From positions 958,311-1,022,310 of the forward strand of contig NZ_ML137218.1 in the NCBI RefSeq assembly GCF_004015795.1: a DNA stretch of 64,000 bases. The letters run 5' to 3'. Below the pieces are notes generated by a model, which saw only the letters and a program-made list of their open reading frames with translations, ran no database searches and was not told where the DNA came from. Below are positions 43,472-56,357 of this stretch, in pieces. The stretch's first letter is position 1. Each line of letters begins with the position of its first letter. A program made the translations under genes and the position numbers. The stretch is from Falsirhodobacter deserti. GTDB lineage: Bacteria; Pseudomonadota; Alphaproteobacteria; Rhodobacterales; Rhodobacteraceae.

Positions 43472-44251
43472 ATGGCCATTCACCCCTCTGCGATCATCGA
43501 ACCCGGTGCGAAGCTGGGGCAGGATTGCGAGATCGGCCCCTTTGTCGTGATCGGTCCGGACGTGACCCTGGGTGACCGGGTCGTGGTCCGCAGCCACGCC
43601 GTCGTGACAGGCTGGACAGAGGTTGGGGATGACACGGTCATCTTTCCCTTCGCTGTGGTTGGCGAGGTTCCGCAGGACCTGAAGTTCCGGGGCGAAAAGA
43701 CGCGCCTGATCATCGGCAAGCGCAACCGCATCCGCGAAGGCGCGACCATGAACCTTGGGACCGAGGGCGGCGGCGGAATAACACGCGTCGGCGATGACTG
43801 CCTGTTCATGACAGGCAGCCATGTCGGCCATGACGCACAGGTCGGCAACCGCGTGATCCTGGCGAACCAGGTGGCCGTGGCAGGCCATTGCGTTCTTGGC
43901 GATGACGTGATCGTTGGCGGTCTTTCGGGCATTCACCAATGGGTGCGCGTTGGGCGCGGTGCGATCATCGGCGCCGTTACCATGGTGACCAACGACGTTC
44001 TGCCGCACGGTCTTGTTCAGGGTCCGCGGGGGGAACTTGACGGCCTGAATCTTGTCGGCCTCAAGCGGCGCGGTGTTGTCCGCAGCGAGATCACGGCGCT
44101 TCGGGCAGGATACCAGATGCTGGCGCAGGGCGAAGGAACGTTCCTTGACCGCGCCCGCCGGCTGCATGACGAAACCGAAAGCGATCATGTACGCGAGATG
44201 ACGGACTTCATCCTTGCCGCGTCCGATCGTTCATTCCTGACCCCGAAATGA
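43472..44251 (+). CDS. lpxA: UDP-N-acetylglucosamine acyltransferase LpxA
   Basis: First enzyme of lipid A synthesis, adding a 3-hydroxyacyl chain to UDP-GlcNAc. The 259-residue protein is built from hexapeptide repeats forming a left-handed beta-helix (IIEPGAKLGQDCEIGPFVVIGPDVTLGDRVVV...). The catalytic His segment is FMTGSHVGHDAQVG, followed by a C-terminal helical domain. AAGG precedes the ATG, and the stop overlaps the lpxI start by four bases. Confidence 0.97.
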   Translation: MAIHPSAIIEPGAKLGQDCEIGPFVVIGPDVTLGDRVVVRSHAVVTGWTEVGDDTVIFPFAVVGEVPQDLKFRGEKTRLIIGKRNRIREGATMNLGTEGGGGITRVGDDCLFMTGSHVGHDAQVGNRVILANQVAVAGHCVLGDDVIVGGLSGIHQWVRVGRGAIIGAVTMVTNDVLPHGLVQGPRGELDGLNLVGLKRRGVVRSEITALRAGYQMLAQGEGTFLDRARRLHDETESDHVREMTDFILAASDRSFLTPK

Positions 44252-45036
44252 GCGTGACCGCCATCATAGCCGGCTCCGGCCGATTGCCGTCGCTGCTTGC
44301 CTCTGCGCTGGATAATCCCGTGGTTGCGGCAATGGACGGCTTCATGCCCGAGGGGGTGGAGCCGCAGGTGATCTTCCGGCTGGAACGGCTTGCCCCGCTG
44401 ATGCGAGATCTGGCGGATCGCGGGGTGGAACGTGTGATCTTCGCAGGGGCTGTTCGCCGCCCGGCGCTGGACCCGTCGCTGTTCGATCCGGTTACGGCTG
44501 CGCTTGTTCCGCGCATTCTTGCGGCGATGAAGGGGGGGGATGACGGGCTGCTGCGCACCGTGATCGAGGTGTTCGAGGAAGCGGGCTTCACAGTCATCGG
44601 GGTTGAGGATATCGCCCCGCATCTGGTGCCCGCAGCCGGCGTGATCGGCGGGGATCCGTCGGATCGTGATCGCGCGGATGCAGGGCGTGCGGCGGATATC
44701 GTGCAGGCGCTTGGCCGCGTCGATGTCGGGCAAGGGGCCGTCGTTGCCGATGGGCTTTGCCTTGCGGTGGAAGCGTTGCCGGGAACCGATGCGATGCTGG
44801 ACTGGGTGGCGATGACGCGGCAGGGCCGCGGCGGCGTGTTCTTCAAGGCCCCGAAGCCGGGACAGGACCGGCGTGTGGATCTTCCGGCCCTTGGCATCGG
44901 CACTGTTCATCGGGCGGCGAAAGCAGGTTTGTCCTGCATCGCATGGGAAGCGGGCGGCGTCATCCTTCTGGACAAGGAAAGCATGATCCGCGAGGCCGCC
45001 GCCGCAGGTATCACCCTTTGGGCAAGGGCGTCGTGA
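44248..45036 (+). CDS. lpxI: UDP-2,3-diacylglucosamine pyrophosphatase LpxI
   Basis: Hydrolyses UDP-2,3-diacylglucosamine to lipid X and UMP; the alphaproteobacterial replacement for LpxH. The 262-residue protein has the former DUF1009 signatures: N-terminal IIAGSGRLPSLLA, a GAVRRP segment, and the C-terminal catalytic region GVFFKAPKPGQDRRVDLPALG. The order lpxA-lpxI-lpxB with ATGA and GTGA overlaps matches Caulobacter-type clusters. No lpxH-like metallophosphatase is seen nearby. Confidence 0.95.
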   Translation: MSVTAIIAGSGRLPSLLASALDNPVVAAMDGFMPEGVEPQVIFRLERLAPLMRDLADRGVERVIFAGAVRRPALDPSLFDPVTAALVPRILAAMKGGDDGLLRTVIEVFEEAGFTVIGVEDIAPHLVPAAGVIGGDPSDRDRADAGRAADIVQALGRVDVGQGAVVADGLCLAVEALPGTDAMLDWVAMTRQGRGGVFFKAPKPGQDRRVDLPALGIGTVHRAAKAGLSCIAWEAGGVILLDKESMIREAAAAGITLWARAS

Positions 45037-46169
45037 AGCTTTTCCTCATAGCGGGCGAGCCTTCGGGCGATCGCCTTGGCGCCGCACTCATGGCGGGGAT
45101 GAAAATCCTTGTTCCGGACGTGCGGTTCGAGGGCGTTGGCGGGCCGCTGATGCATGCGGAGGGCCTCGAAAGCCTGTTCCCCATGGATGAACTTTCGGTC
45201 ATGGGAATCGCCGAGGTTCTGCCGCGCTATGCCGCGCTGAAACGCCGGATCCGCCAATGCGCCGATGCCGTGATCGAGGGGGAGCCGACGGCGATGATCG
45301 GCATCGACTCCCCTGATTTCAACCTGCGCGTGGCGCGATTGGTGAAGCTGGCACGGCCTGAACAGAGGACGGTTCATTACGTTGCCCCTTCCGTCTGGGC
45401 ATGGCGGCCGAAGCGGGCGGCGAAGATGGCGAAGTGGATCGACCACGTTCTTGCCCTTCTGCCGTTCGAACCGCCCTATATGACTGCCGCAGGCATGACC
45501 TGTGATTTCGTGGGCCATCCGGTCGTGGCAGAGCCCCGTGCGCCCCGCAGCGAAACACGCGCGTTCCGCGAGAATATCGGCCGCCACCCCATGCTTCTTG
45601 CGCTGCCAGGGTCGCGGCGCAGCGAGGTGCAGCGCCTTGCCCCGGTGATCGGCGAGGTTCTGGCGCGGGTGCGGGATGTGCATCCGAATGCCGGCGTCTT
45701 GTTGCCGACAGTCCCGTCGGTTGCCGATCTGGTGCATGACCTGACGCAGGATTGGCCGATCCGCCCGCAGATCATCCAGGATCCTTCGGGCAAGCGTATT
45801 GCGTTTCAGGCCGCGGATGTGGCGATTGCAGCCTCTGGCACCGTGTCGTTGGAACTGGCTGCGAACCGTGTGCCGATGGTGATCGCGTATGACATGTCGC
45901 CGCTCAGCATGTGGTTGATGCGACGCATGGCGCTGATCGACACGGTGACGCTGGTCAACCTTGTGTCCGATACCCGCGTCGTACCAGAGTTTCTGGGCAA
46001 GGACTGCCGCGCCGACCGCATCGCCCCCGCTTTGCTGGATCTTCTGGCCGACAGTCAGCGCACCGCCGCGCAACAGGCGGCGATGGAGCTTACGATGCAG
46101 CGCCTTGGCGAAGGCGGCGAACCGCCGGGCCTTCGTGCAGCCCGATCGGTTCTGAACTTTCTGGCTTAG
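45033..46169 (+). CDS. lpxB: Lipid A disaccharide synthase LpxB
   Basis: Glycosyltransferase (GT19) joining lipid X and UDP-diacylglucosamine into the lipid A disaccharide, at the inner membrane surface. The GTG at 45033 overlaps the lpxI stop and gives 378 residues. The start is [17 protein letters not shown], followed by [35 protein letters not shown], and [11 protein letters not shown] (nucleotide site). It ends the long operon; its TAG overlaps the convergent mnmA stop. Confidence 0.97.
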   Translation: MKLFLIAGEPSGDRLGAALMAGMKILVPDVRFEGVGGPLMHAEGLESLFPMDELSVMGIAEVLPRYAALKRRIRQCADAVIEGEPTAMIGIDSPDFNLRVARLVKLARPEQRTVHYVAPSVWAWRPKRAAKMAKWIDHVLALLPFEPPYMTAAGMTCDFVGHPVVAEPRAPRSETRAFRENIGRHPMLLALPGSRRSEVQRLAPVIGEVLARVRDVHPNAGVLLPTVPSVADLVHDLTQDWPIRPQIIQDPSGKRIAFQAADVAIAASGTVSLELAANRVPMVIAYDMSPLSMWLMRRMALIDTVTLVNLVSDTRVVPEFLGKDCRADRIAPALLDLLADSQRTAAQQAAMELTMQRLGEGGEPPGLRAARSVLNFLA

Positions 46170-46182
46170 CGGCCCCGCCAGA
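46160..46182. terminator. Hairpin over the overlapping lpxB / mnmA stop codons
   Basis: Six-bp stem TCTGGC / GCCAGA with an 11-nt GC-rich loop containing both stops. No T-tract. Confidence 0.25.
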
Positions 46183-47302
46183 TCCAGCCGCCACCGAAGA
46201 TGCGGCTGCTGTCATTGGAATAGAAAACGCAGGCCTGTCCCGCGGAAACGCCATCTTCCGGTGACAAAAGCTCCACCTCCGCCTCGGTGGCGGAAAGGGG
46301 GCGGATGATCGCTGGGCGCGGCGCCCGGGTGGATCGGACCTTCACGCTGACATGCCATTCAGGCTGCGAGGTGAAAGGCGCATCCCCCAGCCAGTTTACC
46401 TCGCGCACGGGGATGACGCGGGTGGACAGCGCCTCTTTTGGCCCCACGATGACGTGGCGCAGGTCGGGATCCAGCCGGACCACGTAAAGCGGGTCCCCAA
46501 GGCCACCGATGCCAAGACCACGCCGCTGACCCACCGTATAGTGGATCACGCCGCGATGCTGGCCCAGAACGTTGCCGTCCATGTCCACGATATCGCCCGG
46601 ATCGGCGGCACCGGGGCGCAGCTTCTCGATCACTGCGGCATAGTTGCCATTGGGCACGAAGCAGATGTCCTGACTGTCGGGCTTGTCCGCCACCGGAAGG
46701 CCATAGCGCGCGGCCAGTGCCCGCGTTTCCGCCTTCGAGGCAAGATGCCCCAGCGGGAAGCGCAGGTAATCCAACTGCTCTGGCGTGGTGGAGAACAGAA
46801 AATAGCTTTGATCGCGATTGGCATCGGTGGCGCAGTGAAGCTCGGCCCCCGTGGCACCCATCTTGCGCTGAATATAGTGGCCGGTTGCCATGCAATCGGC
46901 ATCCAGATCCTTCGCCGTCTGCAGCAGATCCTTGAACTTCACGCGTTCGTTGCAGCGGATGCACGGAACGGGCGTTGCGCCGGCAAGATAGGCATCGGCG
47001 AATTCGTCGATCACCGCCTCTCGGAAGGTATTCTCATAATCAAGGACATAATGGGGGAAACCCATCTCCTCGGCCACCCGGCGGGCATCGTGGATATCAC
47101 GCCCTGCACAGCAGGCACCCTTCTTGGCCAGGGCTGCGCCATGGTCGTAAAGCTGAAGGGTCACGCCGATGACGTCGTATCCTTCTTCCTTCAGCTGCGC
47201 GGCAACCACAGAGCTGTCCACGCCGCCCGACATGGCAACGACAACGCGCGTTGCGGCGGGGGGCTTGGCGAATCCCAGCGAATTGAGCGGATGGTCCAGC
47301 AT
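46166..47302 (-). CDS. mnmA: tRNA 2-thiouridylase MnmA
   Basis: Thiolates uridine 34 of Glu, Gln and Lys tRNAs. The ATG at 47302 follows AGAGG and gives 378 residues beginning [11 protein letters not shown]. The PP-loop ATPase motif SGGVDSS sits at residues 25-31. The two catalytic cysteines are visible: one in [13 protein letters not shown], the other in [11 protein letters not shown]. Also present: [11 protein letters not shown] and a C-terminal beta-barrel ([10 protein letters not shown]). A 116-nt gap separates it from the divergent sciP. Confidence 0.96.
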   Translation of the reverse strand: MLDHPLNSLGFAKPPAATRVVVAMSGGVDSSVVAAQLKEEGYDVIGVTLQLYDHGAALAKKGACCAGRDIHDARRVAEEMGFPHYVLDYENTFREAVIDEFADAYLAGATPVPCIRCNERVKFKDLLQTAKDLDADCMATGHYIQRKMGATGAELHCATDANRDQSYFLFSTTPEQLDYLRFPLGHLASKAETRALAARYGLPVADKPDSQDICFVPNGNYAAVIEKLRPGAADPGDIVDMDGNVLGQHRGVIHYTVGQRRGLGIGGLGDPLYVVRLDPDLRHVIVGPKEALSTRVIPVREVNWLGDAPFTSQPEWHVSVKVRSTRAPRPAIIRPLSATEAEVELLSPEDGVSAGQACVFYSNDSSRIFGGGWIWRGR

Positions 47303-47418
47303 GGCGGCCTCTTTGGTGAAGGCGGTAAAGATAGGGAAAATCCTAATCAATCTCAAGGGCCGCACTTACGGTTGCTTAATCGTGATGGCGCAGTCTTCGC
47401 TGATTGGAGGATTAAGCC

Positions 47419-47700
47419 ATGTATCTGAAAAAAGTCTCCGGCCCACGGCAAGTTACGCTGCCAGATGGCACAATCCTGACCCGTGCCGATCTTCCGCCTG
47501 CCGAAACGCGCAGGTGGGTGGCCAGCAGGAAAGCCATTGTTGTGAAGGCCGTGCTTTACGGATTGATCCCGGAAGAGGAGGCGCTGGAACGTTATGATCT
47601 GTCGGAGGAAGAGTTCAACTTCTGGCGTGCCGCTGTCGAATTGCACGGAGAGAATGCCCTGAAAGTCACAGCCATACAGAAATATCGCCTGGCCGATTGA
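47419..47700 (+). CDS. sciP: CtrA inhibitor SciP (DUF1153)
   Basis: Small DNA-binding helix-turn-helix protein that in Caulobacter binds CtrA and blocks its activation of target promoters. The 93-residue protein shows the DUF1153 features: VTLPDGTILTRADLPP (Caulobacter-like G-P-D-G-x-x-L), TRRWVASRKAIVVKAVLYGLI, the EEALERYDLSEEEFNFW recognition helix and the terminal IQKYR. GGAGGA precedes the ATG. It lies 86 nt upstream of ctrA, a Rhodobacterales arrangement linking antagonist and target. Confidence 0.93.
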   Translation: MYLKKVSGPRQVTLPDGTILTRADLPPAETRRWVASRKAIVVKAVLYGLIPEEEALERYDLSEEEFNFWRAAVELHGENALKVTAIQKYRLAD

Positions 47701-47732
47701 TCCGGGCATACCGAACGTGACAGTAATGGGGA

Positions 47733-47764
47733 GTTAACCATTTGCCGTCAGTCTGGTGGTTAAC
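47733..47764. promoter_or_regulatory. Paired CtrA-like half-sites upstream of ctrA
   Basis: GTTAACC (47733-47739, within TTAACCAT, the CtrA half-site described in Caulobacter) and its exact inverse GGTTAAC (47758-47764), 18 nt apart. They are centred about 40 nt before the ctrA start codon. Suggests autoregulation or SciP/CtrA control. Confidence 0.5.
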
Positions 47765-47786
47765 GAAGATCTGTCATGGAACTGTT

Positions 47787-48488
47787 ATGCGCATTTTGCT
47801 GGTCGAAGACGATCCCGCCACCTCACGCAGCATCGAACTGATGCTGACCCATGCAAGCTTGAACGTCTTCTGCACCGATATGGGCGAAGAGGGGATAGAT
47901 CTGGCAAGGGTCTATGATTACGACCTGATCCTGCTGGACCTGAACCTGCCGGACATGAGCGGGCATGACGTGCTGCGACAGTTGCGGCTGGCACGGATCG
48001 AAACGCCGATCCTGATCCTTTCGGGATCGGACGACACCGACAGCAAGCTGAAGGGCTTCGGCTTCGGCGCGGATGATTACATGACCAAGCCCTTCCACCG
48101 GGAGGAGTTGATCGCGCGCATCCACGCGATCATCCGCCGGTCCAAGGGTCACGCGCAATCGGTGATCCGCACGGGCGCGGTGACGGTGAACCTTGATGCC
48201 AAGGTTGTCACGGTGAACGACCGCAGCGTGAACCTCACGGGCAAGGAATACCAGATCTTCGAGTTGTTGAGCCTGCGCAAAGGCACGACACTGACGAAAG
48301 AGATGTTCCTGAACCACCTTTACGGCGGCATGGACGAACCGGAGCTGAAGATCATCGACGTGTTCATCTGCAAGCTGCGCAAGAAGCTTGCCGAGGCGAC
48401 GGGCGGCCACAACTATATCGAGACGGTGTGGGGCCGCGGTTACGTGCTGCGCGACCCGCAGGAAGAACAGACAGCTGGCGCGGCCTGA
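47787..48488 (+). CDS. ctrA: Cell-cycle response regulator CtrA
   Basis: OmpR-family master regulator; in Rhodobacterales it controls motility, gene-transfer-agent and signalling genes rather than viability. The ATG at 47787 gives 234 residues starting [19 protein letters not shown]. Receiver landmarks: acidic pocket D8-D9, phospho-acceptor D51 (ILLDLNLPD), Thr/Ser near 80 (ILSGSDD) and Lys in [11 protein letters not shown] winged-helix DNA-binding domain spans about residues 125-225 ([32 protein letters not shown] in reading order). Preceded by sciP and paired TTAACC sites. Confidence 0.97.
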   Translation: MRILLVEDDPATSRSIELMLTHASLNVFCTDMGEEGIDLARVYDYDLILLDLNLPDMSGHDVLRQLRLARIETPILILSGSDDTDSKLKGFGFGADDYMTKPFHREELIARIHAIIRRSKGHAQSVIRTGAVTVNLDAKVVTVNDRSVNLTGKEYQIFELLSLRKGTTLTKEMFLNHLYGGMDEPELKIIDVFICKLRKKLAEATGGHNYIETVWGRGYVLRDPQEEQTAGAA

Positions 48489-48518
48489 AAACTGGACTAT
48501 CGCCCGCCGCGCCCGTAG

Positions 48519-52735
<4,217 letters not shown>

Positions 52736-52748
52736 AGGTTGCTAATAA

Positions 52749-52763
52749 GTTCTTTACTTGTTC
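52749..52763 (+). promoter_or_regulatory. LexA (SOS) box
   Basis: Perfect GTTC-N7-GTTC (spacer TTTACTT), the direct-repeat LexA site established for Rhodobacter and other alphaproteobacteria. It lies 14 nt after the recG stop and 46 nt before a 37-codon gene. It overlaps a possible -35 (TTTACT 52754-52759), which has AACAAT 17 nt downstream. Confidence 0.7.
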
Positions 52764-52781
52764 TCGTTACCATGAGAACAA
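52758..52781. promoter_or_regulatory. 24-bp inverted repeat overlapping the SOS box
   Basis: TTGTTCTC and GAGAACAA, perfect 8-bp arms with an 8-nt spacer. It shares GTTC with the LexA box. A second operator or a 5' mRNA stem-loop. Confidence 0.6.
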
Positions 52782-52808
52782 TCGGGCAACATCAACAGGA
52801 GATGCTCG

Positions 52809-52922
52809 ATGCCGAAGCCCAACCGTGATATCCTGAACCGCCGCAACCGCATGCTTGTCGCGGATGCGGCCGGCGTGGCCATCCTGTTTACCGGCCTGTT
52901 CGTGGGCCTGCACCTGATCTGA
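52809..52922 (+). CDS. 37-residue single-pass membrane micro-protein, predicted SOS-induced
   Basis: ATG at 52809 with AGGAG about 10 nt upstream; stop at 52920-52922. The product starts MPKPNRDILNRRNRML, with a strongly basic N-terminus (K3, R6, R11, R12, R14). One hydrophobic helix (about residues 18-37, containing VAILFTGLFVGLHLI) runs to the C-terminus, so an N-in topology is expected. It has its own LexA-box promoter and a strong terminator 33 nt after the stop, making a compact monocistronic unit. Architecture recalls Caulobacter SidA, an SOS-induced 29-residue membrane inhibitor of division, but I see no sequence relationship. Function unknown. Confidence 0.75.
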   Translation: MPKPNRDILNRRNRMLVADAAGVAILFTGLFVGLHLI

Positions 52923-52955
52923 GTTTCCCGCGCGGTCCTGCCTGACGCGCCGACT

Positions 52956-52984
52956 GCCGCCAACCTAGCGTTGGCGGCTTTTTT
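52956..52984 (+). terminator. Strong intrinsic terminator of the SOS micro-gene
   Basis: Perfect 9-bp stem GCCGCCAAC / GTTGGCGGC, loop CTAGC, then six T. The loop also contains the stop codon of the convergent IscU-like gene (TAG on the minus strand). Confidence 0.9.
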
Positions 52985-53387
52985 CCATCGCTTCGACGGC
53001 TGCACGCAAAGGCAGAAGGATTGCGGCATGGCGGGCAGCGTGTTCCCGTGCCGCTTGCAGCATCCGGTAACTGTCGAAGGGGGGCTGGGGCGCAGGGCCG
53101 CCTGTCAGCATCGCCTCAACATCTTTCAGCGCAGTTGTCAGGGCGTTCGCATCTGTTCCCATGATCGCCGCACCCATAAGCGAAGCAGAGGCCTGTCCCA
53201 GAAGGCATGTCCGCACCTCTTGCGCGAAACGGCTGACAAGGCCATCCCCTACTGCCACATCAACGGTGACCGTCGATCCACAGACGGGGGAGCGGCATGT
53301 CGCGCTGCCCGTCGCATCCGCAAGACGGCCCGTGTGCGGAATGTCGGCAGCCAGTGCAAGAAGCTCGGTGGAATATAGCGCGGACAT
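52965..53387 (-). CDS. IscU/NifU-like iron-sulfur scaffold-related protein
   Basis: A 140-residue protein with the NifU_N/IscU fold signature. Cys36 sits in SPVCGSTVTVDV and Cys61 in RTCLLGQASASLM, the positions of the first two cluster ligands. The Asp that normally follows the first ligand (CGD) is Ser38 here, and I find no third ligand Cys near the C-terminus (ARHAAILLPLRAA); an extra Cys31 is present. As I recall, an alphaproteobacterial SUF-associated subgroup shares the CGS motif, so this is probably a specialised or non-scaffolding paralogue. Divergent from hisI, convergent with the SOS micro-gene. Confidence 0.78.
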   Translation of the reverse strand: MSALYSTELLALAADIPHTGRLADATGSATCRSPVCGSTVTVDVAVGDGLVSRFAQEVRTCLLGQASASLMGAAIMGTDANALTTALKDVEAMLTGGPAPQPPFDSYRMLQAAREHAARHAAILLPLRAAVEAMEKSRQR

Positions 53388-53446
53388 CGTTCCAAACCTT
53401 GTGGTTTTCCCCTAGATAGGCGGCATCTCCCCACAAGGAAACCTCC

Positions 53447-53806
53447 ATGTCTTTCGATCCAAGCACGCTGACCTATGACGCAAACGGCCTGATCCCGGTG
53501 ATCGCGCAGGACCATTCCACGGGAGAGGTCCTTATGATGGCGTGGATGAATGCCGACGCGCTGGGCCGCACCCTTGAAACAGGGAGAATGACCTATTGGT
53601 CCCGCTCCCGTCAAAGCTTCTGGGCAAAGGGCGAAAGCTCGGGCCATGTCCAGCAGCTGATAGAGATGCGGGTGGACTGTGACCGCGACTGCCTGCTGGC
53701 GCTGGTGGATCAGACGGGACCGGCCTGCCACACGAACCGGCGTTCCTGTTTCTATACCGCCGTCCGCGACGGGGCAGAGGTTACGATCATGGAGCCGGAG
53801 GCATAA
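53447..53806 (+). CDS. hisI: Phosphoribosyl-AMP cyclohydrolase
   Basis: Opens the purine ring of phosphoribosyl-AMP in histidine synthesis. The 119-residue monofunctional enzyme has the zinc/magnesium site VDCDRDCLLALVDQTGPACHTNRRSCF in reading order: the Asp-x-Asp-x-Asp-like cluster and three conserved Cys. TYWSRSRQSFWAKGESSGH (substrate loop) is also present. There is no HisE fusion. AAGGAAACCTCC precedes the ATG. Isolated from other his genes; the ABC-F gene starts one base after its stop. Confidence 0.96.
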   Translation: MSFDPSTLTYDANGLIPVIAQDHSTGEVLMMAWMNADALGRTLETGRMTYWSRSRQSFWAKGESSGHVQQLIEMRVDCDRDCLLALVDQTGPACHTNRRSCFYTAVRDGAEVTIMEPEA

Positions 53807-53807
53807 G

Positions 53808-55622
53808 ATGGCGCGCGCACCGCTTTTGCAACTGAACGGTATCTCGCTGACATTTGGCGGGGACCCCGTCTTTGACGATCTGGCACTTGTTGTGCAGCCG
53901 GGGGACCGGGTCGCGCTTGTCGGGCGCAACGGCTCGGGCAAGTCCACGCTGATGAAGGTGATGGCGGGGCTGGTGGAGCCGGACAAGGGGGAGCGGACGC
54001 TCGCCCCCGGTGTGACCACCGGCTATATGGAGCAGGATCCGGACCTTTCGGGATACGAGACGCTGGGCGATTTCGCCGCTGCCGGATTGCCGGAGGGCGA
54101 GGAGTACCGTGTTGCCATGGTGGCCGAAGGGCTGAAGCTGAACCCCGAGACGCGCATCGATGCCGCATCCGGCGGGGAAAAGCGTCGTGCGGCGCTTGCG
54201 CGGCTTCTGGCCTCCGAGCCCGAGTTGATGCTGCTGGACGAACCGACCAACCACCTGGACATCCAGGCGATCCAGTGGCTGGAAGAACACCTCCGCTCCA
54301 CCCGTGCGGGTTACGTTCTTATCAGCCACGACCGTGCGTTCCTGAAGGCGCTTACGCGTGCCACCCTGTGGATCGACCGCGGCGCGGTTCGCCGCCGCGA
54401 GCATGGTTTCGACGGGTTCGAGGAATGGCGCGAAACGGTCTGGGCCGAAGAGGACGAGGCCCGTCACAAGCTGGATCGCAAGATCAAGGCCGAAGCGCGC
54501 TGGGCGGTGGAGGGCATCAGCGCCCGCCGCAAGCGCAACCAAGGCCGGCTTCGCGCGCTGGCTGCGATGAAGGCCGACCGGGCCTCGCAGATCCGCCGTC
54601 AGGGCACCGCCGCGATGGAACTGGAAAGCGGCCCCACCTCGGGCAAGCGCATGATCGAGGCGAAGGGCATCAGCAAGACCTTCGGTGACCGCGTGATCCT
54701 GCGCCCCTTCGATCTGCGCGTCCAACGGGGGGAGCGCGTGGCTTTCGTCGGCCCGAACGGGGCAGGCAAGACCACGTTGCTTAAAATGCTGACCGGAGAG
54801 CTGGAGCCGGACACCGGCAGCGTCACGTTGGGATCGAGCCTGCAGATGGCGGTGTTCGATCAGACCCGCGCCCAGCTGGACGGAAATGCCAGCCTTTGGG
54901 AAAACCTGACCGGCGATCCGCTGCTGGGCGTTTCGGGGCAGGCCGACCAGGTGATGGTGCGTGGCACGCCGCGCCATGTGGTCGGTTACCTGAAGGACTT
55001 CCTGTTTGACGACGCGCAGGTGCGCGCGCCAGTCCGTTCGCTGTCGGGCGGGGAAAAGGCGCGTCTGCTGCTGGCCAGAATCATGGCGCGGGAGTCGAAC
55101 CTTCTGGTTCTGGACGAACCGACGAACGATCTTGATGTCGAGACACTTGATCTGCTGCAGGACATTTTGGGCGATTATGATGGGACGGTGTTGCTTGTAA
55201 GCCACGACCGGGACTTCATCGACCGCGTTGCTACCACAACCATAGCGATAGAGGGCGAGGGTCACGCAACAACTTATGCGGGCGGATGGTCGGATTTCCA
55301 GGCGCAGAAGCGGCCCGAGGAAGCGGCGGTTCCCAAGCCCCCCGCCGCCGTTTCGGCAGCGCGGGAAAAGCCTGCGGCCAAGCCGGCTGCGGGAGGGCTG
55401 AGCTTCACCGAAAAGAAGCGTCTGGATGCGCTTCCGGCTTTGATGGAAAGGATGGAAGCCGAGATCGCGAAGCTTTCCGAGTTGCTGGCCACCCCCGATC
55501 TTTTCAGGGTGGAGCCTGTGAAATTTCGCAAGGCAACCGAGATGTTGTCGGAGCGTCAGGCGGCTTTGGCGGCGGCAGAGGAAGAGTGGATGTTGCTGGA
55601 GGACAAGGCCTCGGGCGGGTGA
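53808..55622 (+). CDS. uup: ABC-F family ATPase, Uup type
   Basis: Soluble tandem ABC ATPase of the ribosome-associated ABC-F group, not a transporter. The ATG at 53808 gives 604 residues. First cassette: GRNGSGKST (about 39-47), ASGGEKRRAALAR, LLDEPTNHLD. A charged linker (about 225-270, EDEARHKLDRKIKAE) forms the P-site tRNA interaction motif. Second cassette: GPNGAGKTT (about 315), LSGGEKARLLLAR, LDEPTNDLD. A C-terminal Ala/Pro linker and coiled coil (about 535-600) is the Uup-type DNA-binding extension. No membrane segment. Confidence 0.9.
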   Translation: MARAPLLQLNGISLTFGGDPVFDDLALVVQPGDRVALVGRNGSGKSTLMKVMAGLVEPDKGERTLAPGVTTGYMEQDPDLSGYETLGDFAAAGLPEGEEYRVAMVAEGLKLNPETRIDAASGGEKRRAALARLLASEPELMLLDEPTNHLDIQAIQWLEEHLRSTRAGYVLISHDRAFLKALTRATLWIDRGAVRRREHGFDGFEEWRETVWAEEDEARHKLDRKIKAEARWAVEGISARRKRNQGRLRALAAMKADRASQIRRQGTAAMELESGPTSGKRMIEAKGISKTFGDRVILRPFDLRVQRGERVAFVGPNGAGKTTLLKMLTGELEPDTGSVTLGSSLQMAVFDQTRAQLDGNASLWENLTGDPLLGVSGQADQVMVRGTPRHVVGYLKDFLFDDAQVRAPVRSLSGGEKARLLLARIMARESNLLVLDEPTNDLDVETLDLLQDILGDYDGTVLLVSHDRDFIDRVATTTIAIEGEGHATTYAGGWSDFQAQKRPEEAAVPKPPAAVSAAREKPAAKPAAGGLSFTEKKRLDALPALMERMEAEIAKLSELLATPDLFRVEPVKFRKATEMLSERQAALAAAEEEWMLLEDKASGG

Positions 55623-55737
55623 GGTTTCGTCAAGATTTCGTGAAACATTTACATCTGGCGCTTGTCGGGAAAAAGCACATTTTGTGCGCTGTACCGGACG
55701 CCAAGTTCGTTCGGACCAAGATGAATTGGAGTATACC

Positions 55738-56334
55738 ATGAAACGCATTGCAGTTCTCGCCCTTGGCACCGCTGCTGTCCTCGCTGCCCCGGCATTCGCT
55801 GGCGGCCCGGTTGTTCCGGTTGAAGAGCCCATCGTTGCCGCCCCGGCACCCGTTGTTGTTGCACCGGTTTCGGGCGACTGGAACGGCGGCTACCTGGGTG
55901 CACAACTGGGTTATGCTGATGGCGGCGACGCTGACGGCGACGGCGCCCTGGGCGGCATCCACGGCGGCTACCGCTGGGACCTGGGCCGCACGGTTCTGGG
56001 CGCCGAACTGGCCTACAACTCGGCTGACGTTTCCGGTTCGAACGACGCCATCAAGCTGGACAACCTCGCCACGCTGAAAGGCCAAGTCGGCTACGACCTC
56101 GGCAAGACGCTGGTTTACGCTTCGGCTGGCGTTGCTTACGGCCAAGGCGATTTCGCCGGCAACGACGACGCTGACGACTACGGCTACACCGTCGGTCTGG
56201 GCGTTGACTACCAGGTCAGCCCGAACTGGACCGTCGGCGGCGAAGTTGCGACCTACAGCTTCGACAACTTCGACGACACGGGCGTGAAATACAACCCGAC
56301 CTCGGTTCAGCTGAAAGCAGCTTACCAGTTCTGA
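55738..56334 (+). CDS. Small outer-membrane beta-barrel protein (OmpA/porin-like)
   Basis: The 198-residue precursor has a clean signal peptide ([21 protein letters not shown], cleaved at AFA-G near 21). A Pro/Val-rich stretch follows, then an eight-strand-type barrel with alternating aromatic/small residues: [46 protein letters not shown], and a terminal aromatic (AAYQF). This is the Omp25/OmpW-like 'outer membrane beta-barrel' family with no known ligand. Codon usage is highly uniform (GGC, GAC, CTG), suggesting strong expression. Own terminator downstream. Confidence 0.87.
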   Translation: MKRIAVLALGTAAVLAAPAFAGGPVVPVEEPIVAAPAPVVVAPVSGDWNGGYLGAQLGYADGGDADGDGALGGIHGGYRWDLGRTVLGAELAYNSADVSGSNDAIKLDNLATLKGQVGYDLGKTLVYASAGVAYGQGDFAGNDDADDYGYTVGLGVDYQVSPNWTVGGEVATYSFDNFDDTGVKYNPTSVQLKAAYQF

Positions 56335-56357
56335 TCTCGGTCCCTTTCGGGAACGAC

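Noticed and set aside
52776-52790. Second LexA-like site GAAC-N7-CAAC
   Set aside because: One mismatch in a core tetramer; kept only as a remark, not as an independent operator.
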